The notes under the pieces: model-generated
Told to the model about the DNA's origin: nothing
The model's input: only the letters and a program-made list of their open reading frames with translations
Database searches by the model: none
In this document: piece by piece, positions 1 to 6,853 of the stretch
Layout of the letters: each line of letters begins with the position of its first letter
Position numbering within the stretch: the stretch's first letter is position 1
Program-made: the position numbers and the translations under genes
Assembly: GCA_020430865.1 (NCBI GenBank)
Contig: JAGQIY010000013.1
Coordinates: 1 to 21,115 of the forward strand
DNA: 21,115 nt
Origin: Myxococcales bacterium
Lineage (GTDB): Bacteria > Myxococcota > Polyangia > Polyangiales > Polyangiaceae
Direction of reading: 5' to 3'

Positions 1-1142
1 GTGGCACGGCGCAAGGCGGCCAGGGAGGCAGCTCTCAGGGAGGCACGGCGCAAGGCGGCCAGGGCGGGAATGCCGGGGTCGGTGGGGTCGCAGGGACGGG
101 CGCTGTGCCCGCTTTCAGCGTCGAGGGTGAAGTGGTCTGCGACTTCTGCGCCATGTGGACCACGTGCTTCGATCCGACGACGGTTCCGGGAGGAGAAGGC
201 TCCGAAGTGGATGAAAACGGCTGTCCGCTGTGGCTCGACCCCGATCGGACGCCCAATTTCTGCGGGGATGGCTTCGTCGATTACTGGCTCGACGGCTCTC
301 CGTTCAACGGCAGCTGTTGCTACCAGTCCATGTACGCGTGCGGCGGCGGGCGTCCGTTCATGGTCGGTGACGAAGCTCGTGTGGCGGCAGTGGTTCCGCG
401 TGGCGACTGGTTCGGGCACGGCGAACTGCTTCCGGTGGATGTCTCACCCTCCGTCTCGGCTCGGCTGGTCGATGCCTGGCTGGAGGACGCCCAGATGGAG
501 CACGCTTCTGTCGCGGCGTTCGCGCGCCTGACGCTGGAGTTGCTCGCTCTCGGAGCCCCCGCAGACCTGGTAAGGGACTCACAGCAGGCCGGCATGGATG
601 AGCAGCGTCACGCCGCGACTTGTTTCCGCATGGCATCTAGATTCTCGGGGATAGGGCTTGGCCCTGGGCCCTTGTCGATGGACGGCGCCCTGAGGTCCCG
701 TAGCCTGGTGGACTTCGCTTGGTGCACCTTCGTGGAAGGGTGCTTGGGGGAGAGCATGGCGGCGCTCGTCGCCGAAGCTGGCGCGGAGCTGGCGAGCGAC
801 ATCGAGATTCGCGCCGCGTTGACCGGGATCGCCGCGGACGAGGCGCGCCACGCGGAGCTGGCCTGGAGGGTCCTTGGTTGGTCCCTCGGAAGACTGGACA
901 CCGCTGCTCGTGGAGAGCTCCTCTACCGCATGCGGAACGAGGCCGTGGGACAACTACTCCGGCTTCGAGGCAGCACCGATCACGCGGAGCGCGTGCAGCG
1001 TGGCTCGCCGACAGACCAGTTGGCCGCCTACGGCCGCGTTTCCCCGACCGAGCAGGTCGCGCTCAAGTGCGCAGCCGTCGAGGGGGCGGTGCTCCCGTGC
1101 ATCGAGGCCTTACTCGCGGAAACTCAGCGCTGCGCGGCTTGA
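1..1142 (+). CDS. Cys-rich protein with C-terminal ferritin-like domain (5' end outside window)
   Basis: The reading frame is already open at base 3, so the true start and any signal peptide lie upstream. The visible 379 residues begin with a Gly/Gln/Ser/Thr-rich linker (about 35 residues), then a segment with eight cysteines (about bases 138-345), then a helical ferritin-like domain. The di-iron ligand pattern looks complete: Glu at 498-500 followed by His, an ExxH at 600-611 (EQRH), a Glu at 735-737, and a second ExxH at 840-851 (EARH). By family knowledge such four-helix proteins bind two metals and act in iron storage or oxidation chemistry; the substrate here is unknown. A Gly-rich linker before a Cys-rich module is typical of exported myxobacterial lipoproteins, so an outer-surface location is inferred. 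A GTG at 105 is in frame but is very unlikely to be the start, because the coding pattern continues upstream of it. The gene ends with TGA at 1140-1142. Confidence 0.8.
   Translation, partial: GTAQGGQGGSSQGGTAQGGQGGNAGVGGVAGTGAVPAFSVEGEVVCDFCAMWTTCFDPTTVPGGEGSEVDENGCPLWLDPDRTPNFCGDGFVDYWLDGSPFNGSCCYQSMYACGGGRPFMVGDEARVAAVVPRGDWFGHGELLPVDVSPSVSARLVDAWLEDAQMEHASVAAFARLTLELLALGAPADLVRDSQQAGMDEQRHAATCFRMASRFSGIGLGPGPLSMDGALRSRSLVDFAWCTFVEGCLGESMAALVAEAGAELASDIEIRAALTGIAADEARHAELAWRVLGWSLGRLDTAARGELLYRMRNEAVGQLLRLRGSTDHAERVQRGSPTDQLAAYGRVSPTEQVALKCAAVEGAVLPCIEALLAETQRCAA
3..64 (+). repeat. Tandem repeat coding for a Gly-rich linker
   Basis: A 23-bp unit, GGCACGGCGCAAGGCGGCCAGGG, occurs at 3-25 and again at 42-64, a period of 39 bp (13 codons). 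In frame it encodes GTAQGGQG twice. It lies in the linker of the ferritin-like protein. The array may extend beyond the left edge. Confidence 0.85.
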
Positions 1143-1280
1143 GCCCCACATGTGCCGGAGTGTGTGTGTTGACCTGTTCAGCGAACATGGAGACAGCACA
1201 CTGGACTAAAGCTCCGTCGCACTTCGTCGTACTCGCGGTTTGAATGATCCGCGTTGCGATAGTGCATCTCATGGAGTGAA

Positions 1281-1871
1281 GTGAGCTTCGTGGGGATTTC
1301 TCGACGGCGAGTGCTGAGCCAAGGCGCGGTGGTCTGCCTCGCGCTGTGTGCTCCCCGTCTGGTCTGGGCGCAGTCGATCCGTGTTCCGGTCGACCTGCAG
1401 GTGAAGTTGCTCGGCAAGGTCGCGCCCTACGATCGGCATTTCAAGGCACGCGTTGCCGACCGTGTGGAGATCCTCGTGGTTCGTCGTTCGGGGGATCCTC
1501 TGTCGAAGCGCACGAGCGGTGAGATGGTGCGCGAGCTCGGCAAGCTCGATGACATCGGGGGTAAGCCGCTTCGCGTCCGCGTTCACGACTACGAGAAACC
1601 AGCGGCGCTGCGCTCGGTGGTCGCGGATGACGGCATCGCGATCCTCTACTTCACTCCGGGCTTTCATGACTCCGTGCAGGACATCGCTTCGGAGTTGGAT
1701 GGGAGCGACGTACTATCGGTAGCGAGTGTGGCGTCCGATGTTCCAGGAATGGTGCTTGGCTTCGACCTGGTGTCGAGCAAGCCCAAGATGCTGCTGGATC
1801 TGCAGCAGGCCAAGCGCCAGAACATCGCCTTTCGTTCGAAGGTCCTCAAGCTGATGAAGGTGTATCGATGA
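1281..1871 (+). CDS. YfiR/HmsC-like (DUF4154) periplasmic protein
   Basis: This 196-residue protein has an N-terminal export signal with an Arg cluster (SRRR, residues 7-10), a hydrophobic stretch and a cleavage-like site near residue 30 (VWAQ). The Arg cluster could allow Tat export, but this is uncertain. The rest matches the DUF4154 pattern: a first beta-alpha unit near residues 36-68, and a C-terminal motif with GMVLGFDLV, a buried strand and KVLKLMKV. In known systems YfiR is a periplasmic brake on a membrane diguanylate cyclase; no cyclase gene is visible here. In myxobacteria and other groups related proteins sit beside TonB-dependent receptors, as here. The start is GTG at 1281, with a close GGAG at 1273-1276; GTG at 1290 is an alternative. 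The stop overlaps the next start by four bases (ATGA), indicating translational coupling. The exact partner is unknown. Confidence 0.75.
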   Translation: MSFVGISRRRVLSQGAVVCLALCAPRLVWAQSIRVPVDLQVKLLGKVAPYDRHFKARVADRVEILVVRRSGDPLSKRTSGEMVRELGKLDDIGGKPLRVRVHDYEKPAALRSVVADDGIAILYFTPGFHDSVQDIASELDGSDVLSVASVASDVPGMVLGFDLVSSKPKMLLDLQQAKRQNIAFRSKVLKLMKVYR

Positions 1872-4039
1872 CGATGCGCCGCTCGTTCCAGCTCGGCAAG
1901 CTCCTGGGCTTCGTCGCTCTGATGGGACCGCTGACGGGGGTCTCCACCGCGCGCGCGGAGGAATTCACCGAACTCGAAGGCCTGCTCGAGGAGAAGGTGG
2001 TGACCAGCGCGTCTCAGTCTTCGCAGACCGCGCGGGCGGCTCCCGCCACCAGCATCACGATCACCGCGGAGCAGCTCCAGCGCTACGGCATTCGCAGCAT
2101 CGATGAGGCGATTCGTTTCCTCGCGGTCGGAGCCACGACCAACGAGACGCTTCGCCAACCAGACTTCGGCTCTCGGGGCGTCTTGATTCACTCCGATCGC
2201 AACAACCACGTGCTCATCCTGGTGGATGGCCACACCACCAACGATCAGGTCTCCGGGGCAGGACAGCTCGATCGCGCCATCGGCGTACCCATCGAGTTGG
2301 TCGATCACGTCGAGGTGATCCTGGGGCCGGGTTCTGTGCTCTACGGCAGCAGTGCGATGCTGGCGGTGATCAACGTCGTCACGAAGCGCGCGGAGGATCA
2401 TGACGGCGTCTGGGTCGGGGCGGAGACCGAGCCTTTCTCGTTCTACCGTGCGAACGCCGGGTTGGGGCGCAGGCTGGAGCTGTTCGGCGACGAGGCGGGG
2501 CTGACGCTGCACCTCGAGGGCTACCGCTCCAACGATGCCGTCGACCTGCCGCGGGTGAACGCTGGACTGGATGCGGTCAACGGCCGTCCGATCCTGTGGG
2601 GAGGCACTACCGAGCACAACCAGATCAGCGGCGCGAGCGCCTACGGACGGCTGGTCGTTGGTCGCCTCCGGCTCACGCTCCGGAGTGGACTGGCGGATCG
2701 CAACAACCCCTTGATCCTCAACGACTTCGACAACCCCGACCAGGGCGATCGCGATCGCTGGCTGTCCCTCGATGCGAGCTACCGTCACGCGGTGAGCAGT
2801 CGCGTGGAGCTGGGGTTGCGCCTCTACGGTGACTCCACCGACGAACAGCTGGACCAGCGCAGCAGCTTCCCTCAGTACTGCCTTCCCGGCCAGACATCGG
2901 GCTGTGACACCTCGATCAAGGGACGAGCCATTTCCGCAGGGACAGAGCTTCAGGCACGCTTCGACTGGCTCGGGGACGGCAGCCTGAAGACACTGCTCGG
3001 AGCCGACGTGCGCGCTCGCCAGATCGGCTTCAGCGTGGACACCGTGGACCACGACACGCAGTTCAATCCCGGCACGCTCGCCTACTACGACGAGTTCGAG
3101 CAGACGCTTGGCGTCTACGGCCAGCACGAGGTCGAGCTCGGAGATGCCTGGTCGGTGAACGGTGGAGCGCGCTTCGACACCGCGCCGAACTTCGACCCGG
3201 CGGTCTCTCCACGGTTCGCAGTGGCCTTCGCCAGCTGGCCCGGCGCCACACTCAAGGCGGTGTACAGCCGTGCCTTCAGAGGGCCCAACGCGTCGGAGCG
3301 CGCCTTCGAGCATCCACTCTTCGCCATCCGCGCCCGCGACCTGGAGGCAGAGACCGTGACCAGCGTAGAGGCCAGCTACGAGCAGCGCTTCGGAACTCAG
3401 CGGCTGCTTCTGAATGTTTTCCGCTCGGAATGGGAGAACTTCGTGCGCCTGAGCCCCCTGAGCGCGAGCGAAGAAGCTGCGGCGAAGGCGGACGGCCGCT
3501 TGCTGCCGTTCGCGCCTCAGGCCTTCCAGTATCGAAACGACGCAGAGATACAGAGCTACGGCCTGGTTGCGGCCTTCGATGGTTCCCTGGCGTCCGGCGC
3601 ACTGCGCTACGGAGCGAGCGCGACGGTGGCGCGTGCCAGGCAGAAGACCGGCGCCGGGAGCGGAGCGGATTCGCTTCCTGCTTCCCCCGAGGCTTTCGGC
3701 AACGCAAACGTCAGCTATGCCTTCGGGGACGACCTGCCGACGCTGGGTCTCGCGGGACACTACGTCGCTCCGTCGCCGGTGTTCGGAGTGGTGGACGAAA
3801 GCTATCCTGAACGCCCGGAAGGACCGTCGCGCTGGGTTGGTCGTTTGACCCTGAGCGGTGTGGTGCCGGTCATCCAGGGCCTGCGATACCGAGCCTACGT
3901 TCAGGGAGCGGTTGGGGACGAAGCGCCGATCGCGGTGGGCCCAGTGAACGAGCGCACCGTGGAGTTCCCCAATCCCAATCTGCTACCCCTCGAGACGTTC
4001 CGTAGTGGGGTTGGCCTCGACTACAACCTGCCGTGGTGA
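1868..4039 (+). CDS. TonB-dependent outer-membrane receptor
   Basis: The 723-residue product has a signal peptide (about 1-30, ending STARA), a plug domain (about 55-175) and a long beta-barrel (about 190-723) that ends in an aromatic residue (Trp), as outer-membrane barrels usually do. Plug hallmarks include LILVDGHTTND (117-127) and VEVILGPGSVLYGSSAMLAV (148-167), which leads into INVVTKR. Length is normal for the family. These receptors import scarce ligands (siderophores, cobalamin, sugars, other chelates) using TonB energy; the substrate cannot be read from the sequence. The post-signal segment (ELEGLLEEKVVTSAS) resembles receptors that travel with YfiR-type proteins. The start ATG overlaps the stop of the upstream gene, with AAGGTG as ribosome-binding site. 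A lipoprotein gene follows after four bases, so all three genes probably form one operon. Confidence 0.9.
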   Translation: MTMRRSFQLGKLLGFVALMGPLTGVSTARAEEFTELEGLLEEKVVTSASQSSQTARAAPATSITITAEQLQRYGIRSIDEAIRFLAVGATTNETLRQPDFGSRGVLIHSDRNNHVLILVDGHTTNDQVSGAGQLDRAIGVPIELVDHVEVILGPGSVLYGSSAMLAVINVVTKRAEDHDGVWVGAETEPFSFYRANAGLGRRLELFGDEAGLTLHLEGYRSNDAVDLPRVNAGLDAVNGRPILWGGTTEHNQISGASAYGRLVVGRLRLTLRSGLADRNNPLILNDFDNPDQGDRDRWLSLDASYRHAVSSRVELGLRLYGDSTDEQLDQRSSFPQYCLPGQTSGCDTSIKGRAISAGTELQARFDWLGDGSLKTLLGADVRARQIGFSVDTVDHDTQFNPGTLAYYDEFEQTLGVYGQHEVELGDAWSVNGGARFDTAPNFDPAVSPRFAVAFASWPGATLKAVYSRAFRGPNASERAFEHPLFAIRARDLEAETVTSVEASYEQRFGTQRLLLNVFRSEWENFVRLSPLSASEEAAAKADGRLLPFAPQAFQYRNDAEIQSYGLVAAFDGSLASGALRYGASATVARARQKTGAGSGADSLPASPEAFGNANVSYAFGDDLPTLGLAGHYVAPSPVFGVVDESYPERPEGPSRWVGRLTLSGVVPVIQGLRYRAYVQGAVGDEAPIAVGPVNERTVEFPNPNLLPLETFRSGVGLDYNLPW

Positions 4040-4043
4040 TGGG

Positions 4044-4484
4044 ATGAGAGCGTCTACCATAGCCTGTTTCGCGTTCAGTTCGCTGGTCTTCGGCGCCTGT
4101 CTGCAGATCGAGCGCGTTCCCGATGCGGAGAATACCTCCGGTGGTTCCGCGGGGCAGGGCAATGATGGAGGCCTGGGAGGCGATGCCGCGGCCTACGATG
4201 CGGGCGCTTGTCCCAATGCTTGCATGGGAGAACACCCCAGCGCCCGCCCGCTGTTTCAAGCGCTGAGCGCATGCATTGGTCTCGGAACCGATGACCAGTG
4301 CGCGGCTGCCTGTGCGGAGGGAGCGGCTGGGAGCGAAACCCCCAGCTGCTCGACGCTGGGGGTGGTGGATCCGCGTCCGACCTGCAATGCATGCGTGAAG
4401 GACCTGTGTTGCGATCGACTCGCGGCATGTCTCGAGGACACCGAGTGCTTCAAGATCTCGCTCTGCGCGGCAGCGTGCGAGTAG
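4044..4484 (+). CDS. Small Cys-rich lipoprotein
   Basis: The 146-residue product starts with a lipoprotein-like signal (MRASTIACFAFSSLVFGAC; lipidated Cys probably residue 19), then a Gly/Asn/Asp-rich linker (about 30-55), then a globular part with 14 cysteines. The even number would allow seven disulfides, which suits a secreted protein. Spacing such as CNAC...CC...C...C...C...C near the C-terminus is a style common in myxobacterial surface lipoproteins with no known function. The ATG at 4044 is preferred over an in-frame upstream GTG-type start at 4005, which would place the signal after extra residues and inside the receptor gene. It lies four bases after the receptor stop and is probably co-transcribed and co-localised with it. 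A role as an accessory to the receptor is an inference. Confidence 0.75.
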   Translation: MRASTIACFAFSSLVFGACLQIERVPDAENTSGGSAGQGNDGGLGGDAAAYDAGACPNACMGEHPSARPLFQALSACIGLGTDDQCAAACAEGAAGSETPSCSTLGVVDPRPTCNACVKDLCCDRLAACLEDTECFKISLCAAACE

Positions 4485-4511
4485 CTCCGGCACGCCTGGT
4501 AACTCGCGGCT

Positions 4512-4547
4512 CGCGCGACGTTGCCGCGGGGTAACGTACGTCGCGCC
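4512..4547. terminator. Possible bidirectional terminator hairpin between convergent genes
   Basis: A perfect 9-bp inverted repeat, GCGCGACGT (4513-4521) and ACGTCGCGC (4538-4546), spans a 16-base loop. A second, mutually exclusive stem can form inside it: ACGTTGCC (4518-4525) with GGTAACGT (4530-4537), with one G-U pair and a GCGG loop. It sits between the + operon ending at 4484 and the - gene ending at 4618. There is no T-run, so a classical intrinsic terminator is not proven. Confidence 0.4.
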
Positions 4548-4617
4548 TCACCCCCAGGCCCGGTCCCCGCATCGAATCGTTGGGCGCATGCGACCGCGCC
4601 GGGTCCGCTGCCGCGCG

Positions 4618-5103
4618 CTAGGCCTCGCGGCGCTTGCGACGCTCGAGACGCTCTTGCTGACGCTGCTTGCCGGCCTCCCAGCGGGCCTTGTCCGCCTCTG
4701 TCTCCAGGAGCAGCGGTGGCACTTCCGTGGGCTTGCCGTCGTCATCGATGGCGACGTAGACGAGGTGCGCGGTGTTGGTGTGCGTCACCTCCCCAGCGAT
4801 CGGGTCCTCGGCGTTGACGTTCACTGTTACCTCGATGGCGGAGCGACTGATGAAGTTGATGTAGGCCTCGCAGCACAGCACCTCACCCACCTCGACCGCG
4901 CTCTGAAAGGTCATCGAGTCGATCGCCACGGTCACGCACGGGCGCTGTGCGTGGCGCATCGCGCAGATCCCGCCGGACTCGTCGACCAGCTTCATGATCA
5001 GGCCGCCATGGACCTTACCCCAGGCGTTTGCGTGCTCGGGGAGCATCAGCTGGTGCACGCTGACCTGAGAAACTCGCGGGCTTTTTCCGGGTTTGTCGCT
5101 CAT
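4618..5103 (-). CDS. Acyl-CoA thioesterase, hotdog fold (YciA/BFIT-like)
   Basis: The 161-residue product has the hallmark thioesterase segment ANAWGKVHGG (residues 25-34) and LVDESGG (39-45), followed by RHAQRPCVTVAID. Asn26 and Asp41 are the likely catalytic pair, by analogy with the family. The second strand region (CCEAYINFISRSAIEVTV) fits the hotdog fold. These cytoplasmic enzymes hydrolyse acyl-CoA to free acid and CoA; chain-length preference is not readable. The C-terminus is a Lys/Arg/Glu-rich tail (about 137-161), not needed for the fold. ATG at 5103 (MSDKPGKS) is chosen because homologues begin shortly before the hotdog; an in-frame GTG at 5139 would add 12 residues. The gene is divergent from rseP, with about 71 bases between starts, and convergent with the lipoprotein operon. 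Confidence 0.85.
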   Translation of the reverse strand: MSDKPGKSPRVSQVSVHQLMLPEHANAWGKVHGGLIMKLVDESGGICAMRHAQRPCVTVAIDSMTFQSAVEVGEVLCCEAYINFISRSAIEVTVNVNAEDPIAGEVTHTNTAHLVYVAIDDDGKPTEVPPLLLETEADKARWEAGKQRQQERLERRKRREA

Positions 5104-5174
5104 CTGCCAGGGAACGTATGCGGGATTTGGGTTTGCCACCAGCCGCCCTGTGCTACGCGTGCCGCGCGCGAGGC

Positions 5175-6851
5175 ATGGATCTCGTTTATCTCATCGTCCT
5201 GGTCAGTCCGCTGATCTTCGTGCACGAGCTGGGGCACTTCCTGTTTGCGAAGGCCTTCGGGGTGAAGGTGATCACCTTCAGTCTCGGCTTCGGCCCGAAG
5301 ATCCTCCGCATTCGCGGACGCGAGACCGAATACTGCATCGGATTGATTCCGCTGGGCGGCTACGTCCGCATGCTCGAGGCGACGAAGAACGACATCGTGC
5401 TGCCTGAGGACCGCAAGCGCACCTTCGAGTCCCTCGCGCTGTACAAGCGCATCCTGGTGGTGCTCGCCGGCCCGGTGATGAACCTGGTGTTTCCGGTCCT
5501 GCTCTACTTCTCGGTCTACGTGAGCAGCGGACCGTTCCTGCCACCGACCGTCGGCGTCGTGCTGCCCGGTCACGCCGCCGAGGGCAAGCTGTTGCCTGGC
5601 GATCGCATCATGGCGATCAACGGTGAGGAGGTGGGCACGTTCGACGAGATCAAGCGCATCATCCACGATAGTCCGGGTCAGCCCCTGCGCTTCAAGGTGT
5701 TCCGGGACAACAAGCACACGGAGGTCGAGGTCACCGCAGAGGAGACGCTCGAGCGTCGGGAGCTCGACATGGTCGAGCGCTACGGTACCGTGGGGATTGG
5801 GCCCAGCGCTCCCGCCGCCGTGATCGGGGTCCCGGAGCCGGGTTCGCCCGCCCATCGAGCGGGACTCCGGACTTTCGATCTCGTGACCCACGTTGCGGGC
5901 AAGCCGGTGCGCCGCTACACGGACCTGGAGGTTGCGCTCAGCGAGACGCGGGAGCAGACGGTACCGATCACGTACATGCGTCCAATCAGCGTGCCTGACG
6001 CGCTTGGGGGCCTGGCGGACATGGCCATATTCGAAGCCGGCGTGGTCGCGCTCACCCCAGATCCGAACGGAACCGACGTGCTCAGCCGCACGGGGATCGA
6101 AACCGCTGACCTCTACGCCGCCTACGTTCCCGAAGATAGCTATCTGCACAAGGCGGGGCTGCGACCAGGGGACAAGATCGTGCGCCTCGACGGCGAGGTC
6201 GTCCCCGCCTGGTCGAGCTTCCGGGAGCGTGTCCTGGCGGCTCCAGATCGCCCGCACCGCATCGAGTACCTCTCGGCGCGGGATGGACGAACGGCGTCGG
6301 GCACCTTCCAGATGCGCCGCGAGGACTTCACCGACGAGCACGGGCAGACGTTTGCTCGCTACGTGCTGCGGGTGAAACACTGGACGCCGTACTCCACGGA
6401 AGACCGCGTGGAGCACCCGCGCCCCATCCAGTATGCGTTCAGCAAGGCGGTGGACGAGACGGTGAAGGTCGCCCGCTTCACCGTGGTGGCCATGGTGCGC
6501 CTCGTGCAGGGGCGCATCAGCTTCAAGAGCCTGTCGGGGCCGATCACGATCTACGAGGTTGCGGGCCAGGAGCGTCGCAAGGGGACCGACTACTTCATCT
6601 GGGTGATGGCGTTCCTGAGCATCAACCTGGGACTGATCAACCTGCTGCCCATCCCGGTGCTCGACGGCGGGCACCTGCTGTTCTTCACGCTCGAGGGCAT
6701 CATGCGTCGACCGGTTCCGCTGCGAGTGCGTGAGGTTGCGCACATCTTCGGCATGGCGGTGCTGCTGCTGCTGCTGGCGGTCGCGTTCAAGAACGACGTC
6801 GAGAAGCGCTGGGACGTTATCGCGGGTCATGTGAAAGAGCTGGTAGGTTAG
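5175..6851 (+). CDS. rseP: RseP-type site-2 protease with three PDZ domains
   Basis: This 558-residue membrane metalloprotease (family M50) has the zinc motif HELGH at residues 17-21, the conserved GPVMNL near 99-104, a conserved SGP near 454-456, and the second catalytic motif in NLLPIPVLDGGH (489-500). Membrane helices are expected near 3-16, 93-115, 474-492 and 521-538. RseP cuts anti-sigma factors or signal-peptide remnants within the inner membrane. Three PDZ-like units are visible: about 125-188 (core GDRIMAINGEEV), 216-268 (SPAHRAGLRTFDLV) and 316-375 (HKAGLRPGDKIVRLDGEVV). The usual bacterial form has two and is near 450 residues, so about 100 residues are extra. ATG at 5175, with an upstream GAGG, places the HELGH helix at the N-terminus as in homologues; an in-frame ATG at 5118 would add 19 residues. 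The next gene begins two bases after the stop. Confidence 0.93.
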   Translation: MDLVYLIVLVSPLIFVHELGHFLFAKAFGVKVITFSLGFGPKILRIRGRETEYCIGLIPLGGYVRMLEATKNDIVLPEDRKRTFESLALYKRILVVLAGPVMNLVFPVLLYFSVYVSSGPFLPPTVGVVLPGHAAEGKLLPGDRIMAINGEEVGTFDEIKRIIHDSPGQPLRFKVFRDNKHTEVEVTAEETLERRELDMVERYGTVGIGPSAPAAVIGVPEPGSPAHRAGLRTFDLVTHVAGKPVRRYTDLEVALSETREQTVPITYMRPISVPDALGGLADMAIFEAGVVALTPDPNGTDVLSRTGIETADLYAAYVPEDSYLHKAGLRPGDKIVRLDGEVVPAWSSFRERVLAAPDRPHRIEYLSARDGRTASGTFQMRREDFTDEHGQTFARYVLRVKHWTPYSTEDRVEHPRPIQYAFSKAVDETVKVARFTVVAMVRLVQGRISFKSLSGPITIYEVAGQERRKGTDYFIWVMAFLSINLGLINLLPIPVLDGGHLLFFTLEGIMRRPVPLRVREVAHIFGMAVLLLLLAVAFKNDVEKRWDVIAGHVKELVG

Positions 6852-6853
6852 CT

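Noticed and set aside
1169..1197. TTGACC as a -35 box upstream of the YfiR-like gene
   Set aside because: At the proper spacing the -10 position reads GACAGC, which does not resemble a promoter element.
1664..3760. Long minus-strand open frame of about 700 codons
   Set aside because: It is antisense to the TonB-dependent receptor, whose plug motifs and barrel are clear; the antisense product is low in pattern and is a by-product of high GC.
5100..6830. Long minus-strand open frame of about 576 codons
   Set aside because: It mirrors the RseP gene, which has unmistakable HELGH and LDG motifs; the mirrored product is His/Arg-rich without domains.
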